Source: Lysobacterales bacterium
GTDB taxonomy: Bacteria > Pseudomonadota > Gammaproteobacteria > Xanthomonadales > Xanthomonadaceae
Direction of reading: 5' to 3'
Assembly (NCBI GenBank): GCA_016718605.1
Contig: JADKCY010000011.1
Location: forward strand, 1 to 64,000
Length of the DNA: 64,000 nucleotides
Part shown: piece by piece, positions 25,893-36,600 of the stretch
How positions within the stretch are numbered: the stretch's first letter is position 1
How the letters are laid out: the number at the start of each line of letters is the position of its first letter
The notes under the pieces: generated by a model
Seen by the model: only the letters and a program-made list of their open reading frames with translations
The model's database searches: none
What the model was told of the DNA's origin: nothing
Made by a program: the position numbers and the translations under genes

Positions 25893-27320
25893 ATGATCAT
25901 TGGTGCCATTGCGCCGGACTTCCACAGCAGCTTGGAGTGGTTGAATTCGGCCCCCCAATCCTTGCGTGAGCATCGCGGGCGAGCCGTCGCGATCGTGTTC
26001 TTTTCGGTCGGGTCGGCTTACTGCCAGAACGTGTTGGCCGAGCTACGTCAGTTGCAGCAAAAGTACGCCGACGGCTTGAGCGTGTTGGGCGTGCATACCC
26101 CCAAGTTTGATGCCGAGCGCGATCCCAAACTGGTGCTCAAAGCGATCAATCGCCTGACCGTGCGTTTTCCGGTCGTGCAGGATGCCAACTTCGTCACTTG
26201 GCAGCACTATGGTTTGAGTGTCTGGCCGACGGTGATCTTGCTGGATGCCGAAGGCAAGGTGGTTGAGGCCATCGTTGGGGATTCGCCCCGTGAGCGTTTG
26301 GATCCGCTCATCGAGCAGGTGCTGGAGCGTGCAGGTGAGGCCGATTTGCGGGTCTACGATGCGGTGGCGTATGCCTCGAAGCAGGAGTCTGGCATGCCGT
26401 TGGCGTTTCCGTCCGGCTTGGCTGCCAACGATCGTCACCTGTACGTCAGCGATACCGGACACAACCGGATTTTGGAGTGCACGCACGATGGCCGCATCCT
26501 GCGCCAGTTCGGTGCAGGTAGCGCGGGCTTCATTGATGGGGGGTTGGCCGATGCCTGTTTCAACCTGCCACGTGGGCTGGCGCTGTGGAAGGATGCGCTG
26601 TATGTGGCGGACACCGGCAATCATGCCTTGCGCAAGATCAGCCTGATGGATGGTGACGTCGAAACACTGGCGGGTAATGGCAAGGCCGGCCTGCGCCCGG
26701 AGGATGTCGTTGTCGACCCGCGGCATACCGCCTTGAATGCGCCGTGGTCGGTGGCGTCGGCGTTCGACAAGCTGTATGTCGCGATGGCCGGGTGGCATCA
26801 AGTCTGGGAATACGATCTGGGCCGTGGCAGTTTCCGTCCCCTGGTAGGCAACGGTGAGATGGGAATGAACGACGGTGATGCCATGGCATCGGTGTTTGCG
26901 CAGCCAGCCGGGATGGCCTTGGCGCAACAGACGCTGTTCATTGCCGATGCCGCCAGCAGTTCGATTCGTGGTGTGCAGTTGGCATCGGGCAAAGTGCAGA
27001 CCCTGGTGGGTGTCGGGCTGTACGAGTTTGGCAATCTCAATGGCGCATTGCGCGTCGCGCGTTTGCAGTATCCGATGGCCATTGCCCTGGATCCGCGCAC
27101 GCCACAGTTGTGGATCGCCGATACCTACAACAGCGCGCTCAAGTTGTTGAATCCGGTGACGCGCGAGGTCAAGTCGTATGACTTCAACTATCGACTGCAT
27201 CAGCCTGCCGCGTTGACCGTCAACCGCAGCAGTCTCTGGTTGGCCAATACCGATGCCCACGAGGTGTTGCGCATGGACTTTGATGGCGGCACGCCGCGTC
27301 GACTTTCCATCGGGGAATGA
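25893..27320 (+). CDS. Thioredoxin-like plus NHL-repeat protein (NHLRC2-like)
   Basis: A 475-residue two-part protein. Residues 1 to about 150 are a thioredoxin-like/AhpC-TSA domain (PDFHSSLEW start, the cis-proline region WPTVILLDAEG). Residues about 165-470 are NHL beta-propeller repeats, for example LYVSDTGHNRILE, LYVADTGNHALRK and LWIADTYNSALK. This layout matches the NHLRC2 family. The active-site position usually reads C-x-x-C but is S41-A-Y-C44 here, so the nucleophilic first Cys is missing. I chose the ATG at 25893, which has GGAG eight bases before it; an in-frame ATG at 25860 is upstream. The uvrC start overlaps its stop by 4 bases. No signal peptide; likely cytoplasmic. Confidence 0.87.
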   Translation: MIIGAIAPDFHSSLEWLNSAPQSLREHRGRAVAIVFFSVGSAYCQNVLAELRQLQQKYADGLSVLGVHTPKFDAERDPKLVLKAINRLTVRFPVVQDANFVTWQHYGLSVWPTVILLDAEGKVVEAIVGDSPRERLDPLIEQVLERAGEADLRVYDAVAYASKQESGMPLAFPSGLAANDRHLYVSDTGHNRILECTHDGRILRQFGAGSAGFIDGGLADACFNLPRGLALWKDALYVADTGNHALRKISLMDGDVETLAGNGKAGLRPEDVVVDPRHTALNAPWSVASAFDKLYVAMAGWHQVWEYDLGRGSFRPLVGNGEMGMNDGDAMASVFAQPAGMALAQQTLFIADAASSSIRGVQLASGKVQTLVGVGLYEFGNLNGALRVARLQYPMAIALDPRTPQLWIADTYNSALKLLNPVTREVKSYDFNYRLHQPAALTVNRSSLWLANTDAHEVLRMDFDGGTPRRLSIGE

Positions 27321-29152
27321 GTGAGCAGGCGGCACGGTTCGATGGCAAGGAGTTCTGCCGTCGCTTGACGCTTTCGCCCGGCGTGTATCGCATGCTCGCC
27401 GTCGACGGCAGTGTGTTGTACGTCGGCAAGGCGCTGTCTCTGCGCAAACGTGTGTCGAGCTACTTCACCAACAGTCCGCGCGAGCCGCGCATCAACGCGA
27501 TGATTGCGCAGATCGCCGGCATCGAGATCACGGTCACGCGTACCGAGGCCGAGGCCTTGTTGCTGGAAAATCAGCTCATCAAGTCGCTGCGCCCGCGCTA
27601 CAACATCCTGCTGCGCGACGACAAAAGTTATCCCTACATTTTCATCTCCAACCCCGGCAAGGAAGCCGCACGGGTTCGTTTTCACCGTGGGCCACGACGT
27701 GAAGTGGGGCGCTATTTCGGCCCTTATCCAGGTGTGTTGGCGGTGCGCGAAACGCTCAATCTGGTGCACAAGCTGTTTCGTCTGCGGCAGTGCGAGGACA
27801 GTGTGTATCGCAATCGGACGCGGCCTTGCCTGCAGCATCAGATCAAACGCTGCTCAGCGCCCTGTGTTGGACTGATCAGTGCGGAGGACTATCAGCGCGA
27901 TGTGCGCGATACCGAATGGTTTCTGGATGGTCGCAGTGATGCCTTGGTCGGCGTTTATGCGGAACAGATGCACGCGGCCGCCGAACGTCTGGATTTTGAA
28001 GAAGCTGCGCGTCTGCGCGACATGGTGGCGGCGATCCGGCGGGTACAGGCCAAGCAGTTCGTCGATGGCGAGCAGGTCGACATGGATGTGCTGGCCTGTG
28101 TGGTCGAGCAAGGACGTGCTTGCGTGCTGATGCTGTCCTTTCGCGATGGCATGAACAAGGGTACGCGGAGCTATTTCCCCAAACTCAATGGGGCGGAGGA
28201 TGTGGGCGAGGTCTTGGCCGCGTTCGTGACCCAGCACTATCTTGATCACACGCCGCCATCCGAGGTGATTCTCGACAGTGACATCCCGGACCGTGAGTTG
28301 ATTCAGCAGGTCCTGGGTGATCAGGCGGGACGCAAGGTGCAGCTCAAGATCCAGGTGCGCTCCGAGCGTGCGCGCTATCTCGATCTGGCGCGACGCAACG
28401 CGCAGATTGCCCTGCACAGCGAACTGGCCAGCGTGGCCAGTCAACGTGCGCGGCTTGAATCGTTGCAGGAATTGTTGGATCTCGACCAAGCGCCGCAGCG
28501 CATGGAGTGCTTCGACATCAGCCATACCCAGGGCGAGGCAACGGTCGCCTCCTGTGTGGTATTTGATGCAGAGGGCGCCGTGCGCAACCAGTATCGGCGC
28601 TTCAATATCAGCGGCATTACTCCTGGCGACGACTACGCCGCGATGCAGCAGGCCTTGACGCGGCGCTTCAAGCGCGCGTTGGAGGATGGTGTGTTGCCGG
28701 ATGTGTTGTTCATTGATGGTGGCAAAGGGCAATTGGAACAGGCGCGGCTGGTGATGGAGGCGTTGGCTATTCAGGGCGTGCTACTGGTTGGCGTGGCCAA
28801 GGGTGAGGAGCGACGTGCAGGTCATGAGGCGCTGGTGTTCACTGATGGACGGGTGCTGCGACCTGGGCCGGATGCGTTGGGGCTGCATCTGGTGCAACAG
28901 ATTCGTGACGAAGCGCATCGCTTCGCCATTACCGGGCATCGCGGTCGACGCAGCAAAACACGGGATCGCAGTCGACTGGAAGACATCGAAGGCATCGGCA
29001 GCAAGCGCCGCGCCGCCTTGCTCAAACATTTTGGCGGATTGCAGGGCTTGAAGGCCGCTGGCGTGCAGGAGATTGCGCGCGTCGAAGGTATCAACGCGGC
29101 ATTGGCGCAGCGCATCTACGACGCGCTGCACGGCACCGGAGAAGCAACATGA
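27317..29152 (+). CDS. uvrC: Excinuclease ABC subunit C
   Basis: A 611-residue nucleotide-excision-repair nuclease that makes both incisions around UvrB-bound DNA lesions. Domain order: GIY-YIG nuclease (GVYRMLAVDG, LYVGKALSLRKRVSSYF, about 20-52), a cysteine-rich segment (CEDS, CLQHQIKRCSAPC), the UVR motif for UvrB binding (about 215-245), an RNase H-like 5' nuclease (MECFDISHTQGE, FIDGGKGQLEQA), and a C-terminal helix-hairpin-helix pair (DIEGIGSKRRAALLKHFGG). Starts in ATGA overlap with the NHL gene and is in turn overlapped by cydD, so it is inside an operon-like run. Confidence 0.97.
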   Translation: MSEQAARFDGKEFCRRLTLSPGVYRMLAVDGSVLYVGKALSLRKRVSSYFTNSPREPRINAMIAQIAGIEITVTRTEAEALLLENQLIKSLRPRYNILLRDDKSYPYIFISNPGKEAARVRFHRGPRREVGRYFGPYPGVLAVRETLNLVHKLFRLRQCEDSVYRNRTRPCLQHQIKRCSAPCVGLISAEDYQRDVRDTEWFLDGRSDALVGVYAEQMHAAAERLDFEEAARLRDMVAAIRRVQAKQFVDGEQVDMDVLACVVEQGRACVLMLSFRDGMNKGTRSYFPKLNGAEDVGEVLAAFVTQHYLDHTPPSEVILDSDIPDRELIQQVLGDQAGRKVQLKIQVRSERARYLDLARRNAQIALHSELASVASQRARLESLQELLDLDQAPQRMECFDISHTQGEATVASCVVFDAEGAVRNQYRRFNISGITPGDDYAAMQQALTRRFKRALEDGVLPDVLFIDGGKGQLEQARLVMEALAIQGVLLVGVAKGEERRAGHEALVFTDGRVLRPGPDALGLHLVQQIRDEAHRFAITGHRGRRSKTRDRSRLEDIEGIGSKRRAALLKHFGGLQGLKAAGVQEIARVEGINAALAQRIYDALHGTGEAT

Positions 29153-30927
29153 GTGAGGCGCCATCCACCGCGCCGACCGAACAGTCGCGCAAACACTGGC
29201 AAGCGGCTCTGCGCGCACTCAAGCCGCATAGCGGGCAGTGGCTGCGTGCGACTGTGCTGCTGTCGTGGCTGGCGGGCAGCCTGTTGGTGGCGCAAGCCTG
29301 GCTGCTTGCGCAGATCGTTCAGCGCGTGGTGTTCGAGGCGCACGTTCTGGCAGAACAGCAGGGTTTTTTGTGGGACTTGTTGGCGATCATCGTCCTCCGC
29401 GCCGCACTGGTTTGGGCCGCTGAGCAAGCGGCATTCGAGGCCGCTGCACAGGTCAAGCAGGCGGTGCGTGCGGAGTTGATGGCGGGTGTGCATGCCCTTG
29501 GCCCGGCCCGCCTGCCACAGTCGCATGCCGCGTTGGTGACGACGCTGGTGGAGGGTGTCGAGGCATTGGATGCCTATTACGCACGCTATCTGCCGACCCT
29601 GAGTCTGGTGGTCTGGCTACCCTTGAGTCTGCTGGTCTTCGTGCTCGCCAGCGATTGGGTATCAGCGCTGATCCTCTTGATCACGGCGCCGCTGATTCCG
29701 TTGTTCATGGTGTTGGTCGGGCGTGGCGCAGAACGACGCAATCAGCAGCAGTGGGCGAGTCTGAATCGGCTTGGCTCCCACTTGCTGGATGTGATTCAGG
29801 GTCTGACCACGCTGCGCCTGTTCAATGCGTCGCGACGCGAGGCCAGGGCGGTGGCAGCACTGGCCGAGCAGTATCGGCAGCGGTCGATGGCGGTGCTACG
29901 CATCGCGTTCTTATCGTCGTTTGTGCTGGAGTTTTTTGCCACCGTCAGCATTGCCATCGTGGCCGTGATGATTGGCTTTCGTCTGTATTTCGGCGAGATG
30001 GACTTCCAGTACGGCTTCTTTGTGTTGTTGCTGGCACCGGAGTTCTATCTGCCTTTACGCAACTTGGGCACGCACTACCACGCGCGCATGCAGGCGATTG
30101 CCGCCATCGAACAGATGGATGGCTTGCGCGTGCTGGCGGCTGCGCCGGGTACGCAGGCGTTCGCTGCAACCTTTCGATTCATCGACGCGCTTCCAAACGC
30201 GCCACGGCTGCGTTTGCGCGGACTGCAGCAGCGCTATCCGGACGGTCGGATCGGTCTGGACGGCGTCGATCTCGAATTGCAGCGCGGCGAGTTGTTGGCC
30301 ATCGTGGGTGCCAGTGGTGCCGGCAAGTCCAGCCTGATGCAGGTGCTGCTGGGATTTTTGCCTCTGCAGCAGGGACAAATCGAGGTCAGCCACAGCCTGA
30401 CTATTGAGCACCTTTCGGCGTGGCAACAGCACTGCCTGTGGTTGCCCCAGCAGCCGTGGATTGCCGCGGCCAGCGTGGCCGACAATCTGCGTCTCGCCGA
30501 CCCGAATGTGACCGATGCCGCGATGCAGGCAGTGCTCGCGCGGTGCGGTCTGTCCGAGTGGTTGGCGGGTCGGCCGCTGGGTCTGGCAACGCGCATCGGT
30601 GAAGGCGGCCAGGCGCTCTCGGGCGGACAGGCGCATGCGCTGGCCTTGGCGCGCGCGTTGCTCAAACCAGCCGCACTGGTATTGCTGGATGAGCCGACGG
30701 CACATCTGGATGCGGCACGCGAGCGTGCGACCATCGAGATTCTGCGCGAACTCAAGCGTGATCGCTGCGTGGTGGTGATTGCGCATCGACTCGACATGCT
30801 GCGTGCGGCAGATCGCATTGCATTGATGGCCGACGGGAAGGTGCAGGCGGTGGGTACGCATGCGGCTTTGCTGCAGAGCTCGCCAGCCTATGCGGCATTG
30901 TTGCGTGCGGCGGCGTGGCAGGCATGA
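29149..30927 (+). CDS. cydD: ABC transporter CydD, thiol/heme exporter half needed for cytochrome bd
   Basis: A 592-residue half-transporter with an N-terminal six-span membrane domain and a C-terminal ATPase. The membrane part contains RLPQSHAALVTTLVEGVEALDAY, typical of CydD. The ATPase has Walker A VGASGAGKSS, signature ALSGGQAHALALARALL and Walker B ALVLLDEPTAHLD. With CydC it exports cysteine and glutathione to the periplasm, which is needed for bd oxidase and cytochrome c assembly. cydC starts in ATGA overlap. No cydAB genes are in the window. Confidence 0.93.
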   Translation: MSEAPSTAPTEQSRKHWQAALRALKPHSGQWLRATVLLSWLAGSLLVAQAWLLAQIVQRVVFEAHVLAEQQGFLWDLLAIIVLRAALVWAAEQAAFEAAAQVKQAVRAELMAGVHALGPARLPQSHAALVTTLVEGVEALDAYYARYLPTLSLVVWLPLSLLVFVLASDWVSALILLITAPLIPLFMVLVGRGAERRNQQQWASLNRLGSHLLDVIQGLTTLRLFNASRREARAVAALAEQYRQRSMAVLRIAFLSSFVLEFFATVSIAIVAVMIGFRLYFGEMDFQYGFFVLLLAPEFYLPLRNLGTHYHARMQAIAAIEQMDGLRVLAAAPGTQAFAATFRFIDALPNAPRLRLRGLQQRYPDGRIGLDGVDLELQRGELLAIVGASGAGKSSLMQVLLGFLPLQQGQIEVSHSLTIEHLSAWQQHCLWLPQQPWIAAASVADNLRLADPNVTDAAMQAVLARCGLSEWLAGRPLGLATRIGEGGQALSGGQAHALALARALLKPAALVLLDEPTAHLDAARERATIEILRELKRDRCVVVIAHRLDMLRAADRIALMADGKVQAVGTHAALLQSSPAYAALLRAAAWQA

Positions 30928-32594
30928 GTCCGTTGCGCTTTCTGTGGCAGCGAACCGCCGGTCAGCGCGCTTGGATGGCCTTGGGGCTGCTGCTGGCTTT
31001 GCTCACGACACTGGCCAACATCGCCTTGCTCGCGTTGTCAGGATGGTTCATCAGCGCGATGGCCTTGGCCGGTGTGGCGGGTGTCAGCCTGAATTACTTC
31101 ACGCCAGCAGCCCTGATTCGTCTGGCGGCCATCGTGCGTACTGCGGGACGCTACGGCGAACGCTTGACGACCCACGAAGCGACTTTTCGCGTCCTCGCGG
31201 CGCTGCGGGTATGGCTGTACGAACGCATCGAACCCTTGGCCCCGCAGCATCTGGAGCAGTACCAGAGCGGTGATCTGCTGAGTCGTCTGCGCGCCGACAT
31301 CGACAGCCTCAACAATCTGTATTTGCGGGTGTGGGTGCCCGCCTGGGTCGCGTTGCTTTCCAGCCTGATCTGTCTGCTGGTCCTGCTGCGCTTTGACGGC
31401 GCCTTGGCGGCATGGCTGGGACTGATGTGGCTCATCACCGGTTGGGGCTTGCCTTGGCTGGCGTATCGTTTCGGACAAGCCAGCGCACTGGCCCAACAGC
31501 AAGCCATGAATGTCTTGCGGACGCAGTGGGTCGGGGATTTGCGCGGCTTGGCCGAGGTGCAGTTGCTCGGCGCGCAAGCGTTGCAGACGGCACGGATCGA
31601 CATGCTCAGCGCTGCGGTGGTGTCCGCGCAGCGGCAGCAGGCGCGCCTCAGCGGGGCGTTTCAAGGGGCCTACACACTCGCCGTTGGGCTCAGTGTCTTG
31701 GGCACGCTGCTGCTGGCAATACCCGCCTTGCACGAACACCGCATCGCGCCACCCGAACTGGCGATGCTAGTGCTGTTGGCGATGGCAAGCTTCGAGGCGT
31801 TGATGCCGCTGCCGCTGGCCTTTCAAAGTCTGGGCGAATCGCGGCACGCTTTGGCACGGGTTCTGGCCCTGGCCGATGCCCAAGCCGATGTGCAGGATCC
31901 AGTTGCACCGCAGGCCATGCCGCTTGGCAATGCGCTGCAGCTTGACGGGGTGTGCTTTCGTTACTTGAGCACTCAGCCGTGGGCTCTGGATCACGTCGAC
32001 CTGCAGCTGCCAGAGCGCGCACGCATGGCCTTGGTCGGCCCCAACGGTGCGGGCAAGAGCAGCGTGATTGCCCTGCTGACCCGCTTGCGTGCGCCGCAGT
32101 CTGGCGAAGTTCGCCTTGGTGGCGTGCCCTTGCAGGCGCTGGCAGGTGATGATGTTCGCCGTCGCTTCGCGGTGCTGTCACAGCACGCGCATCTGTTCAA
32201 CACCAGCGTGCGCGAGAACCTCCGTCTGGGCGCACCGGACGCAGATGAAGCGCAACTACGCAGCGCCTGTGCGGCCGCTGCCATCGACGACTTCATCGAC
32301 AGTCTGCCGAAGGGTTTGGACACGCCGGTCGGTGAACTTGGCAGCGCGCTGTCCGGTGGACAAGCACGTCGCATCGCGTTGGCGCGCACGTTGCTGAAGC
32401 CTGCGCCGATTTTGATACTTGATGAACCTACCGAAGGCATGGACGCGGTGACCGCGCAGCGCGTGATGGCGGGCATCCATGCGTGGGTGACCTCACGCGG
32501 GCAGAGCTTTCTGCTGATCACTCACCGACCTCTGGAAACCGTGGGGATGGATGCGATCTACCGTTTGCAGGCAGGGCAATGGCAACGCCACTGA
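30924..32594 (+). CDS. cydC: ABC transporter CydC, partner of CydD
   Basis: A 556-residue half-transporter. The N-terminal membrane domain includes ALSGWFISAMALAG, characteristic of CydC. The ATPase part shows Walker A VGPNGAGKSS, signature ALSGGQARRIALARTLL and Walker B PILILDEPTEGMD. I place the start at ATG 30924, inside the cydD stop (ATGA); a slightly longer in-frame start at 30915 is less likely. It forms the heterodimer with CydD. Downstream is pgsA after 107 bases. Confidence 0.93.
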   Translation: MSPLRFLWQRTAGQRAWMALGLLLALLTTLANIALLALSGWFISAMALAGVAGVSLNYFTPAALIRLAAIVRTAGRYGERLTTHEATFRVLAALRVWLYERIEPLAPQHLEQYQSGDLLSRLRADIDSLNNLYLRVWVPAWVALLSSLICLLVLLRFDGALAAWLGLMWLITGWGLPWLAYRFGQASALAQQQAMNVLRTQWVGDLRGLAEVQLLGAQALQTARIDMLSAAVVSAQRQQARLSGAFQGAYTLAVGLSVLGTLLLAIPALHEHRIAPPELAMLVLLAMASFEALMPLPLAFQSLGESRHALARVLALADAQADVQDPVAPQAMPLGNALQLDGVCFRYLSTQPWALDHVDLQLPERARMALVGPNGAGKSSVIALLTRLRAPQSGEVRLGGVPLQALAGDDVRRRFAVLSQHAHLFNTSVRENLRLGAPDADEAQLRSACAAAAIDDFIDSLPKGLDTPVGELGSALSGGQARRIALARTLLKPAPILILDEPTEGMDAVTAQRVMAGIHAWVTSRGQSFLLITHRPLETVGMDAIYRLQAGQWQRH

Positions 32595-32701
32595 TCAACG
32601 TGGCTCGCCTTCGCGTTGGGCAGAAGGCAGAATGACGGCATGGCCCTTTGTCACCAGACACATCGATCGCTTTTTCGCGGGGCGGCAGTAACGGATACCG
32701 A

Positions 32702-33259
32702 GTGAAACTGACTATTCCCACCGTGCTCACCTTGTTTCGCATTGCACTGATTCCGGTGCTGGTGCTGGTGCTCTATTTGCCCTACCACTGGACCAATTTC
32801 GCGGCTGCGTTTCTGTTTGCGCTGGGGGCAATTACTGACTGGGCGGATGGTTACATTGCACGTCGTTTCGGAATGATGTCCGCGTTTGGCGCATTTCTCG
32901 ACCCGGTTGCCGACAAGTTGGCGGTCACCGTTGCTTTGATCCTGATTGTGCAGTTGCATCCGACCCTGTTCATGGCATTGACCGCAGCGGTCATCATCGG
33001 TCGCGAGATCACCATATCCGCGCTGCGCGAGTGGATGGCGGAAGTCGGTCAACGGTCGACGGTGCGCGTCGCGGCCATTGGCAAGATCAAGACCATCGTG
33101 CAGATGGTGGCGCTGGTGATGCTGCTGTATCGCGAACCGCTGTGGGGCTTGCCGATTTTCCAGATGGGTGAACTGCTGTTGGCGATCGCGGCGGTGCTGA
33201 CGCTGTGGTCAGGTTTCGCCTACCTGCGCGCGGCTTGGCCGGCACTGCAGGATCACTAA
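32702..33259 (+). CDS. pgsA: CDP-diacylglycerol-glycerol-3-phosphate 3-phosphatidyltransferase
   Basis: A 185-residue inner-membrane enzyme for the committed step to phosphatidylglycerol. The full CDP-alcohol phosphotransferase motif is present: Asp46-x2-Asp49-Gly50-x2-Ala53-Arg54-x8-Gly63-x3-Asp67-x3-Asp71. Four to six membrane spans are visible. I chose the GTG at 32702, which puts KLTIPTVLTLFRI at the N-terminus as usual; an ATG at 32648 adds an unlikely tail. uvrC and pgsA are often near one another in gammaproteobacteria. No tRNA genes follow it here, unlike in E. coli. Confidence 0.94.
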   Translation: MKLTIPTVLTLFRIALIPVLVLVLYLPYHWTNFAAAFLFALGAITDWADGYIARRFGMMSAFGAFLDPVADKLAVTVALILIVQLHPTLFMALTAAVIIGREITISALREWMAEVGQRSTVRVAAIGKIKTIVQMVALVMLLYREPLWGLPIFQMGELLLAIAAVLTLWSGFAYLRAAWPALQDH

Positions 33260-33556
33260 CGGCGCGACAGCGGCGCTGCAAGTCTGGCTTCGCGCGTGTT
33301 CTGGCTGCGATGCGCAGTCCCTCCCAATTGGCTCGAAGCTGCGGGTCTGGAAAGACCATCGCCCGTTGGGATCGCCTACCTGACCAATCTGATTGCGACC
33401 GCTTTGCGATGGGTGACACGTGATCTGACTTCAGGCGTGCTTGCGCAGAAGTAACCCGTTGCGCGCCCATTCGGTCGACGTTTGCCAGCATTGAACGACG
33501 CGCGGACCGCACACGGGCGAGCCACGACGCTGAATAGGCTGGGGTGCGAATGGCAT

Positions 33557-33593
33557 AAACAACGATCCCCGCGCAGGGCGGGGATCGTTGTTT
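33557..33593. terminator. Strong bidirectional hairpin terminator between pgsA and the GEVED surface-protein gene
   Basis: A perfect 16-bp stem: left arm AAACAACGATCCCCGC (33557-33572), right arm its exact reverse complement (33578-33593), with a 5-base loop. It has AAA on one side and TTT on the other, so it can stop transcription both ways between two converging genes. The rest of the gap 33260-33614 holds no gene or tRNA that I can support. Confidence 0.88.
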
Positions 33594-33614
33594 CATTGCT
33601 TCAGATCGCGGGCA

Positions 33615-36600
33615 TTAATCGCGCTGGCGCCACGCCACCCAGCCCACCAGCAACATCAGTACCGCCAGCGACCACAGACTACTGCTGGGAATGCGCACGG
33701 TGACCGGCGGCGGCGGAGGCGGTGGTGGGGCGACCTGCACCGTAACGCTGGCGGGGTCGGCGTCGTCCTGATCGCCACCACCGTTGTCGATTTCGTCATC
33801 GACTTCCGCACCGTCATTATTGGGATCGGTGTCTGGCGTCGAGTCGATGTCGTTGCCGGACAGTCCGCTGCTGTCGTTGGCAAGGGCAATTTCCGCCAAG
33901 TTACGCAGCACGCCAGTGGCAGTGTTGTCGACCGTTGCCTGCAGTGTGATGACCGTCGATGCACCCGGCGCCAGTGGTCCCGCAATCACGCGCTGGGCGG
34001 CATTGGTGGGAACGCTGGTCCAAGCGCTGTCAGCCAGGGTCAGGCCGGCGGGCAGGGTGTCATGTACTCGGATGTTGCTGGCGGCTTCCGTACCCTGATT
34101 GAACACGGTGATCGTGAAGTTCACCGTCTGCCCGGGCGCAACGATGCTGCCTTGGCCCGAGGCAAGTTGTTTGCGCAGGGCGAGATCGAAGTTGCGCAGC
34201 AGTCCGAAGTCCACCGTCAGGTTGCTGTTGGCATCCGCATCGCCATCGTTGACGGGTTCATCGTTGGCCACCAAGGTGATGCTGCGACTGCGGATGACGC
34301 CGCTGATGCCGGTGCCATTGTCGTCGTTGTCGGCATTGTTGTCGGGGTCGACGGCGGGTTCGGTGCTGCCGGTAGCGACATAGGGCAGGCCGCTGCCGGT
34401 GCTGCCGATGAAGTTTGCCGGAGCGGTGATTTCAACCAAATAGGTGCCGGCCGCCAATCCCACAAAGCCATAGATGCCGCTGGGGTCGGTGGTGTCGGTT
34501 TGCAGGGACGCGCCGTCCGGGACGTTGTCATCATTGCTGTCGGCGAACAGGCGCACCGTGACTCCAGTGATGCCGGGTTCGCCGGAATCCGCGGCACCAT
34601 TGTTGTTGCGGTCTTCCCAAACCAGGTTGCCGAGGCTGAGCAGTGGGTCGCCGATGCTGACCAGGTAGTCCTCGACTTCGCCGTCTGGGATTTCGCCCAC
34701 TGGGCTGGGGACCGCGTTGCTGCTGATGCGGCAGCGGGCGTAGGTGCTGCCCGCAGTAGCGGTCGCCGGGACGGGGACGCTGGCGTTGGTGCTGGCGTTG
34801 GCGCCAATCGCGAGGCCATTGATCACCTGCTCACCGGCATCAACAAAGTCGCCATCGATGTTGTAGTCGATCCAGCAACTCACGCTGCCGCCAGTCGCGC
34901 CGGTCGAGATGGCGACTTGCGCTGTCGCGTTGGTGGTCAGCGTGGGGAAGATCACGCCATCTTCGTCGTCCGGACTGCCGTTCAGATCGTCGCCATTGGC
35001 AGCGGCGGTTGGTTGACCATCGGCTTCGGCATCAATCGCCGCACCCAGTTGCGGGTTGCTGCTGGCGAGGATGATATGCCCGGCGTTGCCGGTGGCGATC
35101 ACCGTGCCATAGCTGGCCGGAGCGTCGCCAAAGTCGCGACGCTGACGGATGCCGACTGGATAGTCTTCGACTTCGCCGTCGGTGACTTCGCCGACAGGGC
35201 TTGCCACGGCGCTGCTGCTGATGCGGCAGCGGGCGTAGCTATTGCCTTCGACGGCGGTCGCAGGAACGGTGATGTTGACGTTCTGGGTGGCCAAACTGCC
35301 CAGGCTCAGCCCGCTGATGGCCTGTTCACCCGCGTCGGCAAAATCGCCATCGACGTTGTAGTCGATCCAGCAACTGACGAAACCGCCGGTTGTGCCGGTG
35401 CTGATCGCAATACTGGCGCTCAGTCCGGGATTCAAGGCCGGAATGATCACCCCGTCTTCGTCGTCCGGGCTGCCATTGCTGTCATCGCCGTTGGCCGCCA
35501 CGTTGGGCTGACCATCGGCTTCGGCATCGATGGCGGCGCCGAGCTGCGGGTTAGCGCTGGGCAGGATCACGTGGCGCGCGCCGTTGTTCGCAAGCAGGGT
35601 CGCATAGCTGTCCGGCGCGTCGCCGAAGTCGAACTGCTGGGCCCCGATGCTGACCAGATAGTCTTCGACTTCACCATCGGTCGCTTCGCCAGTCGCGGTG
35701 ATGACCGCGCTAGTGGCGATACGGCAGCGCGCGTAGGTGTTGCCCGAGGTGGCGCCCACTGGCACGCTGATGCTCAGGTTGGCGCTGCCCGCGGTCAGCA
35801 GCTGGCCGCTGATCGGGTTTTCGCCCGCATCACCAAAGTCGCCGTCGGCGTTGAAGTCGATCCAACAGCTGAGCAGACCGCCGCTTGGCGTGCTGACGGC
35901 GATCTGCGCACTCTGACCGGCGGTCAGGGTCGGGAAGGTCACGCCATCTTCGTCATCGCCGTTACTGTCGTCGCCATTGGCACCGGCTGACGGTTGACCA
36001 TCCAGCTCAGCGTCAATCGTGGCGCCCAATTGCGGGTTACCGCTGGGCAGGATGATGTGGCGTGCGCCGTCGTCGACGAGCACCGTGCCATAGCTGACCG
36101 GGGCGTCGCCGAAGTCGCGACGGTCACCGACCGTGATCACGTAGTCTTCGACCTCACCGTTGCCGCCGAAACCACTTCCACCGACGCAAGCGTTGGTGGT
36201 GTAGCGGAAGCGGCCATAGCGCGTGCCCACCGCTGTCAGCGGCGTGGTGCCGAAGTTCAGCGTTGCGGTGACGTTGTTGCTGCCGCCCGCCACCGTGGTG
36301 GTGGCCGACTCGTTGGCGTCCGAAAAATCGCCGTCACCGTTCCAGTCGATGAAACCGCACAGATTTCCCGTGCTGCCCAGCAGATTGGTGGCCTGGAAGC
36401 GCAGCACCGCATTGCTGCCGGCGATCTGGTTCAGGTCGGCGGGATTGAGGCCGTCTTCGTCATCGGTGCCGGTCAGATCGTCGCCGTTGGCGGCGGCGCT
36501 AGGCACGGCGTCGGCATCGACATCCACGCTCGCACCCAGAAAAACGGTGGTTCGCGTGTTGGTGACTTCATGCCATGCGCCGTTGTCAGCAAGCAGTGTG

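Noticed and set aside
33260..33556. tRNA genes after pgsA, as in E. coli
   Set aside because: No cloverleaf-like T-loop (GGTTCRA) with matching acceptor stem was found; the gap looks empty apart from the terminator.
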